A DNA stretch of 64,000 nt, taken from assembly GCF_040365005.1 (NCBI RefSeq), contig NZ_BAABWV010000002.1, forward strand, positions 186,001 through 250,000, given 5' to 3'. The translations under genes were made by a program, and so were the position numbers. Every line of letters begins with the position of its first letter. Positions within the stretch are counted from its first letter, which is position 1. The notes beneath the pieces are model-generated. The model saw only the letters and a program-made list of their open reading frames with translations. It was not told the DNA's origin and made no database searches. Of this stretch, positions 1-8,063 are shown one piece after another. The stretch is from Antarcticimicrobium sp040365005 (GTDB lineage: Bacteria; Pseudomonadota; Alphaproteobacteria; Rhodobacterales; Rhodobacteraceae).

Positions 1-103
1 CAATCGCCACCCGCGCGCCCTCGGCGATATAGGCCGCGGCAAAGGCCCGCCCGTTTCCCCCGGCGGCGCCGGTGATCAGCGCCGATTTCCCAGCCAGGCG
101 CAT
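1..103 (-). CDS. smoS: Short-chain dehydrogenase, N-terminal fragment (probable sorbitol dehydrogenase SmoS)
   Basis: Only the first 34 codons are present; the gene runs off the left edge. The visible residues start MRLAGKSALITGAAGGNGRA, which is the opening beta strand and the glycine-rich TGxxxGxG cofactor loop of the classical SDR fold. The start codon overlaps the stop of the upstream ATPase gene in a TGATG arrangement, so the two are translationally coupled. In the Rhodobacter smo operon the gene after smoK is the NAD-dependent sorbitol (L-iditol) dehydrogenase SmoS, and this is the basis of the name. The substrate itself is inferred from context, because the substrate-binding part is not in the window. 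Confidence 0.8.
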   Translation of the reverse strand, partial: MRLAGKSALITGAAGGNGRAFAAAYIAEGARVAI

Positions 104-1107
104 CAGGCGATCCTCAGACCCTGTGCGTCGAACCGGTGCAGCTTGTCCAACTGCGGCGTGAGGTAGATCGTGTCGCCGTGGCGCGCGGCGATATCGCCGG
201 TGATCCGCACCGTGACCATGTCGGCAAGCCCGGTGTCATGCACGTGGATGAAGGTGTCGGACCCCAGGTGCTCGGCCACGCCGACGATGCCCTTCCAGGT
301 GCCTTCCGTCTTGCTGACATCGGTGTGCTCGGGGCGGATGCCGATGGTGGCTGCGCCGTGTTGCTCGGCTTCGGGCCCCTTGATCAGGTTCATCTTGGGC
401 GAGCCGATGAAACCGGCCACGAATTCGTTGCAGGGGCTGTGATAGAGGTCGAGCGGCGAGCCGACCTGCTCGATCATCCCGGCGCGCAGCACCACGATCT
501 TGTCGGCCATGGTCATCGCCTCGACCTGGTCGTGGGTGACGTAGATCATCGTGGTCTGGAGCCGCTCGTGCAACTCGCTGATCTCCAGCCGCATCCCCAC
601 CCGCAACGCCGCATCGAGGTTCGACAGCGGTTCGTCGAACAGGAAGGCTGCCGGTTCGCGGACAATGGCGCGACCGATGGCGACCCGCTGCCGCTGCCCG
701 CCCGACAACTGGCCGGGGCGACGATCGAGGTAATCGGTCAGGTTCAGCGCGTCGGCGGCCGCCTTGATGCGGCGCTCCTGTTCGTCGGGCGCCACCCCGG
801 CCATCTTCATCGGAAAGGCGATGTTCTTGCGCACCGACATGTGCGGGTAGAGCGCATAGGACTGGAACACCATGGCCAGGCCGCGCTTGGCGGGGGGCAC
901 GTTGGTGGCATCGGCGCCGTCGATCTCGATATGGCCCGAGGTGATATCCTCAAGCCCCGCGATCAGCCGCAGCAGGGTGGATTTGCCACAGCCCGAGGGG
1001 CCGACAAAGACCGTGAATTCGCCATCCTCGATGGTTAGGTCAAGCGGTGGAATGACTTCGACCTCGCCGAATTTCTTCGACACCTGGTTGAGTTTGATTT
1101 GTCCCAT
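103..1107 (-). CDS. smoK: Sugar-alcohol ABC transporter ATP-binding protein (MalK/UgpC family)
   Basis: This 334-residue cytoplasmic ATPase powers uptake through the two permeases encoded upstream. Walker A (GPSGCGKST) is at about residues 36-44, the ABC signature LSGGQ at about 134-138 and Walker B (FLFDEP) at about 155-160. A C-terminal TOBE-type regulatory domain of about 90 residues follows, as in the CUT1/MalK class. It is the fourth gene of an EFGKS-type operon, 15 bp after the second permease, and its stop overlaps the start of the dehydrogenase. Sorbitol/mannitol specificity is inferred from the match to the Rhodobacter smo operon; another polyol or glucoside cannot be excluded. Confidence 0.9.
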   Translation of the reverse strand: MGQIKLNQVSKKFGEVEVIPPLDLTIEDGEFTVFVGPSGCGKSTLLRLIAGLEDITSGHIEIDGADATNVPPAKRGLAMVFQSYALYPHMSVRKNIAFPMKMAGVAPDEQERRIKAAADALNLTDYLDRRPGQLSGGQRQRVAIGRAIVREPAAFLFDEPLSNLDAALRVGMRLEISELHERLQTTMIYVTHDQVEAMTMADKIVVLRAGMIEQVGSPLDLYHSPCNEFVAGFIGSPKMNLIKGPEAEQHGAATIGIRPEHTDVSKTEGTWKGIVGVAEHLGSDTFIHVHDTGLADMVTVRITGDIAARHGDTIYLTPQLDKLHRFDAQGLRIA

Positions 1108-1122
1108 TGGTCTGGTCCTTCC

Positions 1123-1953
1123 TTATTTGACGGCGCCGAAGGTCAGGCCGCTGACGAGTTGTTTCTGGCTGAACCAGCCGAGAATGAGGATCGGCGCGAT
1201 CGCCATGGTCGAGGCTGCACTGAGCTTGGCATAGAACAGGCCCTCGGGGCTGGAATAGCTGGCGATGAAGGCGGTGAGCGGGGCCGCCTTGGCCGCGGTC
1301 AGGTTGAGGGTCCAGAACGCCTCGTTCCACGCCAGGATGACATTGAGAAGCAGCGTCGAGGCGATGCCGGGAATGGCCATCGGCGTCAGGACGTAAAGCA
1401 CCTCTTCCTTCAGCGATGCGCCATCCATCCGCGCGGCCTCCAGGATCTCGCCGGGGATTTCCTTGAAGTAGGTGTAGAGCATCCAGACGATGATCGGCAG
1501 GTTGATCAGCATGAGCACGATCACGAGGCCGAACTTGGTATCCAGAATGCCGATCCGGATGAACAGCAGGTAGATCGGGTAGAGCACGCCGACCGCCGGC
1601 AACATCTTGGTCGAGAGCATCCACAACAGGATGTCCTTGGTCCGTTTCGAGGGGACGAAGGCCATCGACCAGGCCGCGGGTACCGCGATGATGATGCCCA
1701 GGATGGTCGAGCCCCCGGCGATGACGACCGAGTTCCACAGGAACCGGGCGTAGTTCGACCGCTCCAACACCGTGGCGTAGTTCTCGAGCGTCCAGTCGAA
1801 GCCGAGGAAGATGGGCGGATCGGCGATCGCCTGCGCCTCGGTCTTGAAGCTGGTGAGGATCGTCCAGAGGATCGGGAAGAAGATCAGCAGACCCACGGCC
1901 CAGGCGGCCCCGGTGTTGATGATCTTGCGTTGTTGGGTGACTGTGCGCGCCAT
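1123..1953 (-). CDS. smoG: Sugar-alcohol ABC transporter permease (second subunit)
   Basis: This is a 276-residue inner-membrane permease of the MalG type, with about six hydrophobic segments. Near residue 170 it has the cytoplasmic EAA loop (EAARMDGAS...), which docks onto the ATPase. It lies 10 bp after the first permease gene and 15 bp before the ATPase gene, as expected for a co-transcribed CUT1 importer. The protein begins MARTVTQQRK and has no cleavable signal peptide, which is normal for this family. Family assignment is firm; substrate is inferred from the operon. Confidence 0.88.
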   Translation of the reverse strand: MARTVTQQRKIINTGAAWAVGLLIFFPILWTILTSFKTEAQAIADPPIFLGFDWTLENYATVLERSNYARFLWNSVVIAGGSTILGIIIAVPAAWSMAFVPSKRTKDILLWMLSTKMLPAVGVLYPIYLLFIRIGILDTKFGLVIVLMLINLPIIVWMLYTYFKEIPGEILEAARMDGASLKEEVLYVLTPMAIPGIASTLLLNVILAWNEAFWTLNLTAAKAAPLTAFIASYSSPEGLFYAKLSAASTMAIAPILILGWFSQKQLVSGLTFGAVK

Positions 1954-1963
1954 GATGTCCTCC

Positions 1964-2830
1964 TCACGCGTCCAGGTTCTTGCCGACGATGCGCATCAGG
2001 AAGATGGCAACGATATTGGCGAGAATGATTGCGTAAACACCGCCGGCCGATCCGAGCCCGACATTCTGGCTTTCCAGAACGCGCTGGAAGATCAGGTAAG
2101 TCAGCGTCTTGGTTCCGAAGGCGCCGCCGGTGGTGACGAAGATCTCGGCAAAGATCGACAGCAGGAAAATCGTCTGGATCAGGATCACGACGGTGATCGC
2201 CCGCCCCAGGTGCGGCAGGGTGATGAAGGCAAAGCGTTTCGTCGCGGGCGCGCCGTCCATCTCGGCGGCCTCGAGCTGCTCCTTGTCGAGCGACTGGATC
2301 GCGGTCAGCAGGATCAGCGTCGCGAAGGGCAGCCACTGCCAGGACACGATCATGACGATCGATGTCAGCGAGGCCTGGCTCAGCCATTCGACTGGGGCGG
2401 CGCCGAAAAACTCCCACAAGTACGCCAGCAACCCGTAGTTCGGATCCATGAACATGTTCTTCCATACCAGCGCCGAAACCGTCGGCATGACGAAGAACGG
2501 GGCGATGACCAAGATGCGAACAACCCCCTGGCCCCACATCGGCTGGTTCAGCAGGATCGCCAGCAGGATGCCGAGCAACACGGTGATGAGCAGCACGCCG
2601 CCGACGATCACCAGCGTGGTGACGACCGAAGGCCAGAAGGCGCTGGAGGTCAGGAAGCGGGTGTAGTTGTCAAATCCGGTCCATCCCAGGTCGCCGCCGC
2701 GCAGCGGCAGGTATTTTCGGAACGAGAAGTAGAGCGTCATGGTCAGGGGGATCAGCATCCACCCCAGGAGCAGGACCACCGCCGGTGCCATCATGAGGCG
2801 GGCCGCTGATCGGGAATGTCGGGTTGCCAT
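1964..2830 (-). CDS. smoF: Sugar-alcohol ABC transporter permease (first subunit)
   Basis: This is a 288-residue MalF-type permease. A short basic N-terminus (MATRHSRSAAR) precedes the first membrane helix, and the EAA loop (EAAEMDGAP...) is near residue 195. It pairs with the downstream permease to form the transmembrane channel. A gap of 113 bp separates it from the binding-protein gene, larger than the other gaps in the operon. Such a gap is common after the highly expressed binding-protein gene and can hold an mRNA-stabilising structure, but I did not find a convincing hairpin. Confidence 0.88.
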   Translation of the reverse strand: MATRHSRSAARLMMAPAVVLLLGWMLIPLTMTLYFSFRKYLPLRGGDLGWTGFDNYTRFLTSSAFWPSVVTTLVIVGGVLLITVLLGILLAILLNQPMWGQGVVRILVIAPFFVMPTVSALVWKNMFMDPNYGLLAYLWEFFGAAPVEWLSQASLTSIVMIVSWQWLPFATLILLTAIQSLDKEQLEAAEMDGAPATKRFAFITLPHLGRAITVVILIQTIFLLSIFAEIFVTTGGAFGTKTLTYLIFQRVLESQNVGLGSAGGVYAIILANIVAIFLMRIVGKNLDA

Positions 2831-2943
2831 CGGGCAGACCTCCTCTGTTTACGGCCAGATGCCGTTGCAGATGAACGATACCATGTTCGGGTGGTGGTCG
2901 GGGTGAGGGCGGCGCGACGGCCGCCCCCGGTAACTTAGGCGGC

Positions 2944-4248
2944 TCAGCGGTAGCCTGCCGCTTCCATCGCGTCGTTGGTCAGCGCCTGCGCCTTGGCAAG
3001 GGCCTCCTCGACGGTCTGTTGACCCGCATAGGCGGCCGAGAACTCCTGGCTCACCTCGCTGGCGATGCCGGCAAACTCGGGGATCGCGGCGAACTGAACG
3101 CCGACATAGGGCGTGGGTTCGACGGTGGAATTGTTCGGATCCGCCGACAGGATCGAGTCGAGAGTCATCTGCGCAAATGGCACCTTCTGGTACTCGGGGT
3201 TCTCATAGAGTGAGATGCGCGCGCCCGGCGGAACATTGGCCCAGCCCTCTTTCCCGGCGACCAGCTCAATGTAGCTTTTCGATGTGGCCCATTCGATGAA
3301 CTGCTTTGCCGCCGCTTCGTTCTGGGTGCCGGCGGGGATCGCCAATGCCCAGGCCCAGAGCCAGTTGGACCGCTTGCCCAGGCCGTTGTCGGGCGCCAGT
3401 GCAAAGCCGACCTTGTCGGCGACGGTCGAATCCTCGGGGCTGGTCACGAAGGAGGCGGCAACCGTGGCGTCGATCCACATGCCGCATTTGCCCTGCTGGA
3501 ACAGCGACAGGTTCTCGTTGAAGCCGTTGGTGGCATAGCCGGCCGGGCCAGACTCGTCCATCATGCCCTTGAAGAAATTCAGTGTGTTCGCCCAGGCCTC
3601 GGTGTCGAACTGGGCATTCCAGTCCATGTCGAACCACCGCGCGCCGAACGAGTTCGACATCGCGGTAATGAAGGCGCCGCCCTCACCCCAGCCGGCCTTG
3701 CCGCGCAGGCAGATGCCGTTGATGTCGTTGTCGCGGTCGGTCATCGCCGCGGCGGCCTCGCGGATGAAGGTCCAGGTCGGGGCCTTCGGCATCTCAAGCC
3801 CGGCTTTTTCCATCAGGTCGGTGCGGTACATGATCATAGAGCTTTCGCCATAGAACGGCGCGGCATAAAGCGTGCCGTCGTGGCTCAGCCCACCGGCCAT
3901 CGCGGGCAGGATGTCGCCGGCATCGTAGTCTTCGCTGAGATCGTCAAGCGGGACCAGCCAGCCGTTGGCCCCCCAGATCGGGGTTTCGTACATCCCGATG
4001 GTCATGAGGTCGAAGGCGCCGCCCTTGGTCGAGATGTCGGTGGTGACCCGCTGGCGCAGCACGTTTTCTTCCAACGTGACCCATTCGACGTCATGGCCGG
4101 TCTTGGCGGTGAAATCGTCGGTCATGCCCTGCATGCGGATCATGTCGCCGTTGTTCACGGTCGCGATGGTGATGGTGTCGGCAAAGGCGCCGCCCGCGGT
4201 GATGAGCGACATGGCCGTTGCCATGAGAGCCGAAGTCCTGAGAGACAT
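2944..4248 (-). CDS. smoE: Periplasmic sugar-alcohol-binding protein
   Basis: The 434-residue extracellular solute-binding protein delivers the polyol to the SmoFG channel. I chose the ATG at 4248 because the protein then begins MSLRTSALMATAMSLITAGG, a clean Sec signal peptide ending near AFA-D, and because GAGGAAC lies at proper distance upstream. The longer reading frame to 4296 would bury the signal peptide. Sequence character (family 1 SBP, length 430-450) and position as first gene of the operon agree with SmoE of Rhodobacter. Transcription is probably controlled by the LacI-type operator just upstream. Confidence 0.88.
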   Translation of the reverse strand: MSLRTSALMATAMSLITAGGAFADTITIATVNNGDMIRMQGMTDDFTAKTGHDVEWVTLEENVLRQRVTTDISTKGGAFDLMTIGMYETPIWGANGWLVPLDDLSEDYDAGDILPAMAGGLSHDGTLYAAPFYGESSMIMYRTDLMEKAGLEMPKAPTWTFIREAAAAMTDRDNDINGICLRGKAGWGEGGAFITAMSNSFGARWFDMDWNAQFDTEAWANTLNFFKGMMDESGPAGYATNGFNENLSLFQQGKCGMWIDATVAASFVTSPEDSTVADKVGFALAPDNGLGKRSNWLWAWALAIPAGTQNEAAAKQFIEWATSKSYIELVAGKEGWANVPPGARISLYENPEYQKVPFAQMTLDSILSADPNNSTVEPTPYVGVQFAAIPEFAGIASEVSQEFSAAYAGQQTVEEALAKAQALTNDAMEAAGYR

Positions 4249-4281
4249 CCAGAGTTCCTCCTCGTATCGGGATGATGCGAA

Positions 4282-4312
4282 AGGATAGCACAGCAAGGCT
4301 ACGCGACGTCAA
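4282..4312 (-). promoter_or_regulatory. Candidate promoter of the polyol operon
   Basis: Read on the minus strand, TTGACG (4312-4307) and TATCCT (4287-4282) are separated by 19 bp, a little longer than the ideal spacing. The palindromic operator lies directly upstream of the -35 element, and the binding-protein start is about 34 bp downstream of the -10. Confidence 0.5.
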
Positions 4313-4317
4313 TCTAA

Positions 4318-4335
4318 AATTTACGCGCGTAAATT
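4318..4335. promoter_or_regulatory. LacI-family operator (perfect 18-bp palindrome)
   Basis: AATTTACGCGCGTAAATT is a perfect palindrome with the central CG typical of LacI-family operators. It sits between the LacI-family gene and the transporter operon, both on the minus strand, next to the candidate -35 element. A related site (14 of 18 matching) lies just upstream of the regulator gene itself. Confidence 0.8.
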
Positions 4336-4364
4336 AATTCAATTAGGTATTTTGAATCAGTCTG

Positions 4365-5396
4365 TTAGGCGGAGTCCCGCATGACCAGATGGCCGTCGAA
4401 CAGGGTTTCCTCGCGCCTGGCGGGGCGTTCATCGGTGTCCAGAATCCGGAACAGGATACTTGCGGCGCGATTCGCGATGGCGGAATAATCTTGCGCGATC
4501 GTGGTCAGGGACGGGCAGGTGAAGCGCGAGAACGGGTGGTCATCATGCCCGGCGATGCGCAGGGCGCAGCCCTCGCCGTGCCCGACCTTCCTGCCCAGCC
4601 GATAGGCCGCCGACAGCATGCCGATGGCCAGGCGGTCGTTGCTGCACAGCACGGTATTTGTCCTGAACGCATTTTCCGAGATCAACCGCCCGCCCTCGGT
4701 GCTGCCGATCTCCTCGAAGTTCCAGCCATCGCCCTCGGCCTGGAAGATATGCGGCGTGAATCCATGACGCTCCATGCTTTCCAGATAGGCCTGGCGGCGC
4801 TTGTTCGCATTGGGGTTGGTCGGTGTCTTCATCTCGAAGAAACACGGCGGCTCGCCGCTGCGGCACAGGTATTCCACAATAAGGTCAATACTTTGAAAGT
4901 TGTCTGTTCCAACAAAGGCCTCGCCGGCCCCCTCGATGTTGGCATCGAACAGAACCACCGGAACCTGCGTGTTGAAGCGGGCGACATCGGCGGGATCGGA
5001 CATCCGCCCGAACGGCGCCAGAAGCACGCCCGCGGGTTTCAACGATCGCAGCAATTCAAGATTGTCGCGCTCCTGCGCGGGGGTGCCGTGGGAACTGAGC
5101 AGGATCGGACGGTAGCCCGCCGCGATACAGGCCTGTTCGACCTCGCGCCCGATCTCGGAAAAGAACGGGTCGGAAAGGTTCGGGACGACCACGCCGATGT
5201 TCTTCGTCTTGCGCCGGTTCTGGTTCACCGCATAGACGTTCGGGCGATAGTCGTATTGCTTCAGGGCAAGTTCGATCCGCTCGCGGGTGGAACGACGCAC
5301 GCTGTCGGGGTCATTGAAATACTTGGACAGCGTCGGGCGCGACAGGCCACTGACCGCCGCGAATTCTTCCATGTTGCGGATTTTTTTCTGGACCAT
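4365..5396 (-). CDS. LacI-family transcriptional regulator of the polyol operon
   Basis: The 343-residue protein has an N-terminal LacI helix-turn-helix (MEEFAAVSGLSRPTLSKYFN, about residues 9-28) and hinge, followed by a periplasmic-binding-protein-like effector domain starting at KNIGVVVPNLSDPFFSEIG. I chose the ATG at 5396; the reading frame extends six codons further to a TTG at 5414, which has no better ribosome-binding site. The gene is immediately upstream of, and co-oriented with, the smo-type operon. The matching palindromes at 4318 and 5416 suggest that it controls both the operon and itself. The effector is probably the polyol or a derivative (inference). Confidence 0.85.
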   Translation of the reverse strand: MVQKKIRNMEEFAAVSGLSRPTLSKYFNDPDSVRRSTRERIELALKQYDYRPNVYAVNQNRRKTKNIGVVVPNLSDPFFSEIGREVEQACIAAGYRPILLSSHGTPAQERDNLELLRSLKPAGVLLAPFGRMSDPADVARFNTQVPVVLFDANIEGAGEAFVGTDNFQSIDLIVEYLCRSGEPPCFFEMKTPTNPNANKRRQAYLESMERHGFTPHIFQAEGDGWNFEEIGSTEGGRLISENAFRTNTVLCSNDRLAIGMLSAAYRLGRKVGHGEGCALRIAGHDDHPFSRFTCPSLTTIAQDYSAIANRAASILFRILDTDERPARREETLFDGHLVMRDSA

Positions 5397-5415
5397 CGTG
5401 CCCCGTTCTTTCAAA

Positions 5416-5433
5416 AAGCTACGCGGGTAAACT
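5416..5433. promoter_or_regulatory. Probable autoregulatory LacI-type operator
   Basis: Read on the minus strand, AGTTTACCCGCGTAGCTT matches the perfect operator at 4318-4335 in 14 of 18 positions. It lies about 20 bp upstream of the chosen start of the LacI-family gene, where binding would block its transcription. Confidence 0.55.
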
Positions 5434-5586
5434 TTACGAAAGATAGGGCGGGCTCGGGGTAAAGATCAAGGCTCTTTCCATCCGGGGGACCGCGCGATGA
5501 CCGGCGACCCCGTCAGAACGCCCGTCACGTGGACCGTTCGAGCGAAAGATCTCTTTCCTGTCGCTGGCCCTTGACCTGCTGCCGGG

Positions 5587-6240
5587 TCACCGCCCCGTGC
5601 CAAGTCGCGCGGTCGCACGGGCGAGGGCTTCGATCCCGGCCCAGTCGCGCGCCTCGATCATGTCCTTCGGCGCCACCCAGCTGCCACCGGCGCAGACCAC
5701 GTTGGGCAATTCGAGATAAGCGCGCGCGTTGGCCGGACTGACGCCGCCGGTGGGGCAAAACCCGATCTGGGGCAGGGGGGCGCCGATGGCCTTCAGCGCC
5801 GGTGCCCCGCCCGAGGCCTCGGCGGGAAAGAACTTGAGCATGTCATAGCCGCGCGCCAGAAGCCGCATCGCCTCGCTCGCGGTGGCCGCGCCGGGCAGCA
5901 GCGGCAGCTCCGCCTCCTCGCAGGCGGCGAGCAGTGCGTCGGTGGCCCCGGGCGAGACACCAAAGGTGGCGCCGGCGTCCTTGGCGGCGCGCACATCCTC
6001 GGGGGTGATTAGCGTGCCGGCGCCGACATGGCCCCCGCGCACCTGCGCCATCTCCCGGATGACATCCAGCGCGGCCGGGGTGCGCAGGGTCACTTCCAGC
6101 GCCGGAAGGCCACCGGCGACAAGCGCCTCGGCCAGCGGGCGGGCCACGCCGGCCTCCTCGACGACCAGAACCGGCACGATCGGGGCCAGGGCACAGATTT
6201 CGCGGGTTTGTCGGCTGGCGTCTTTGGCGGAAAGGGTCAT
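5587..6240 (-). CDS. eda: 2-dehydro-3-deoxy-6-phosphogluconate (KDPG) aldolase
   Basis: This 217-residue class I aldolase cleaves KDPG into pyruvate and glyceraldehyde 3-phosphate, the last step of the Entner-Doudoroff pathway. The Schiff-base lysine is in MLKFFPAE (K136) and the catalytic glutamate in ALEVTLRT (E49). GAGTLI and CPTGGV form the phosphate and substrate site. The start lies 3 bp after the edd stop, so the genes are tightly coupled. It is the last gene of the gap-zwf-edd-eda run; the next gene downstream is the LacI regulator of the transporter. Confidence 0.95.
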   Translation of the reverse strand: MTLSAKDASRQTREICALAPIVPVLVVEEAGVARPLAEALVAGGLPALEVTLRTPAALDVIREMAQVRGGHVGAGTLITPEDVRAAKDAGATFGVSPGATDALLAACEEAELPLLPGAATASEAMRLLARGYDMLKFFPAEASGGAPALKAIGAPLPQIGFCPTGGVSPANARAYLELPNVVCAGGSWVAPKDMIEARDWAGIEALARATARLGTGR

Positions 6241-6243
6241 GGT

Positions 6244-8052
6244 TCAGCCTCCGAATATCGTTGCGCCGGACGTGGCCGCGCCGACGGTGTTGCGGAACGT
6301 GGAGAAAAGTTCCCGTCCAGTCCCGGTCTGCCCGGCCGCCAGATCGGCGGTGGCGTTCGGGCGAGTGTCGAGATCATCGGCCAGAATGTCCAGCGTCCCG
6401 GCGATGGCATTGACGCGGACAAGGTCGCCATCGCGCACACGGGCGATCGGGCCGCCGTCGACCGCCTCGGGCGACACATGGATCGCGGCGGGCACCTTGC
6501 CCGAGGCACCGGACATGCGGCCGTCGGTCACCAGCGCCACCTTGTGCCCCTTGCCCTGCAGGATCGACAGCAGCGGCGTCAGGCTGTGCAACTCGGGCAT
6601 GCCGTTGGCGCGCGGCCCCTGGAACCGCACGACAACCACCACATCGCCGGTCAACTCGCCGGACTTGAAGGCGGATTTGACCGCGTCCTGATCCGAGAAA
6701 ACCCGGGCCGGCGCTTCGATCACCTGGTGTTCCGGCGCGACTGCCGAGACCTTGATCACCGCTGTTCCCATCGACCCGGTCAGTCGTTTCAGCCCGCCGG
6801 TCGGTTGGAACGGATCGCTTGCCGGGCGCAGGATCCTGTCGTTCAGGCTGGTTTCGGGCCCCGGACACCATGACAGGCGACCGTCGCGCAAGATCGGGTC
6901 CTGCGTGTAATGACGCAGCCCTTCGCCGGCGACGGTCCGGGTGTCGGGGTGCAACAGGCCGCTTTCAAGCAGTTGACCAATCATGAAGCCAAGCCCGCCG
7001 GCGGCATGGAAATGGTTCACGTCCGCCAGCCCGTTGGGATAGACCCGCGCCATCAGCGGGGTCACCTCGGAGATGTCCGAGAAATCCTGCCAGTCCAAAA
7101 GGATCCCGCCGACCCGCGCCATGGCGACCAGATGGATCACCAGGTTGGTCGACCCGCCGGTGGCGTTCAGCCCGACAATGCCGTTCACGAAGGTGCGTTC
7201 GTCGAGGATGGCGCTGACCGGGGTATAGTTGTTGCCGAGGGCGCTGAGCGACAGCGCGCGTTTGGCACCCTCCTGCGTCAGGGCATCGCGCAATGCCCCG
7301 TTCGGCGGCACGAAGCTGGCGCCGGGCAGGTGCAGCCCCATGAATTCCATCAGCATCTGGTTGGTGTTGGCGGTGCCGTAAAAGGTGCAGGTGCCGGGGC
7401 CGTGATAGGCGGCCATCTCGGCGGCCATCAGCGCCTCGCGGCCGACCTCGCCGGCGGCAACCTGCTGGCGCACCCTGGCCTTGTCGTCATTGGCCAGCCC
7501 GCTTTCCATCGGGCCCGCCGGCAGGAAAACCGCCGGCAGATGGCCAAAGGCCTGCGCGGCGATGACGAGGCCGGGCACGATCTTGTCGCAGACGCCCAGG
7601 AACACAGCGGCGTCAAAGGTATCGTGGCTGAGCGCGACCGAGGCGGCCAGCGCGATGACATCGCGCGAGAACAGCGACAGCTCCATTCCCGCCTCGCCCT
7701 GGGTGACGCCGTCGCACATGGCCGGCACGCCACCGGCCACCTGCGCGGTTCCGCCGACCTGGCGCGCCGCGCCCCGGATCAGTTCCGGGAAACGCTCGAA
7801 CGGCTGATGCGCCGACAACATGTCGTTGTAGGCGGTGACAATCCCCAGGTTGCCCGCCGTGCCGGTCGCCAGCGCCGCCTTGTCGGTCCCGGAGGCGGCA
7901 TAGGCATGGGCCTGGCCGCTGCAGGACAGGTGGGCGCGGGCGGGCCCCTTGAGGCGGGCGGTCTCCATCCGGTCGAGGTAAGGTTGGCGGGTGGCTTCGC
8001 TGCGCCGGATGATACGGTCGGTCACGCGCTTGATCGTGGAATGAACGGTCAT
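6244..8052 (-). CDS. edd: 6-Phosphogluconate dehydratase
   Basis: The 602-residue iron-sulfur dehydratase of the IlvD/Edd family converts 6-phosphogluconate to KDPG. Family signatures are visible: TAYNDMLSAHQP (about 73-84), GGVPAMCDGVTQGE (about 108-120) and CDKIVPG (about 155-161). C113 and C155 are the likely cluster ligands. Its length is normal for Edd and longer than the roughly 560 residues of IlvD. It is flanked by zwf (11 bp upstream) and eda (3 bp downstream), completing a cytoplasmic Entner-Doudoroff unit. Confidence 0.95.
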   Translation of the reverse strand: MTVHSTIKRVTDRIIRRSEATRQPYLDRMETARLKGPARAHLSCSGQAHAYAASGTDKAALATGTAGNLGIVTAYNDMLSAHQPFERFPELIRGAARQVGGTAQVAGGVPAMCDGVTQGEAGMELSLFSRDVIALAASVALSHDTFDAAVFLGVCDKIVPGLVIAAQAFGHLPAVFLPAGPMESGLANDDKARVRQQVAAGEVGREALMAAEMAAYHGPGTCTFYGTANTNQMLMEFMGLHLPGASFVPPNGALRDALTQEGAKRALSLSALGNNYTPVSAILDERTFVNGIVGLNATGGSTNLVIHLVAMARVGGILLDWQDFSDISEVTPLMARVYPNGLADVNHFHAAGGLGFMIGQLLESGLLHPDTRTVAGEGLRHYTQDPILRDGRLSWCPGPETSLNDRILRPASDPFQPTGGLKRLTGSMGTAVIKVSAVAPEHQVIEAPARVFSDQDAVKSAFKSGELTGDVVVVVRFQGPRANGMPELHSLTPLLSILQGKGHKVALVTDGRMSGASGKVPAAIHVSPEAVDGGPIARVRDGDLVRVNAIAGTLDILADDLDTRPNATADLAAGQTGTGRELFSTFRNTVGAATSGATIFGG

Positions 8053-8063
8053 CGGTCTGCCTT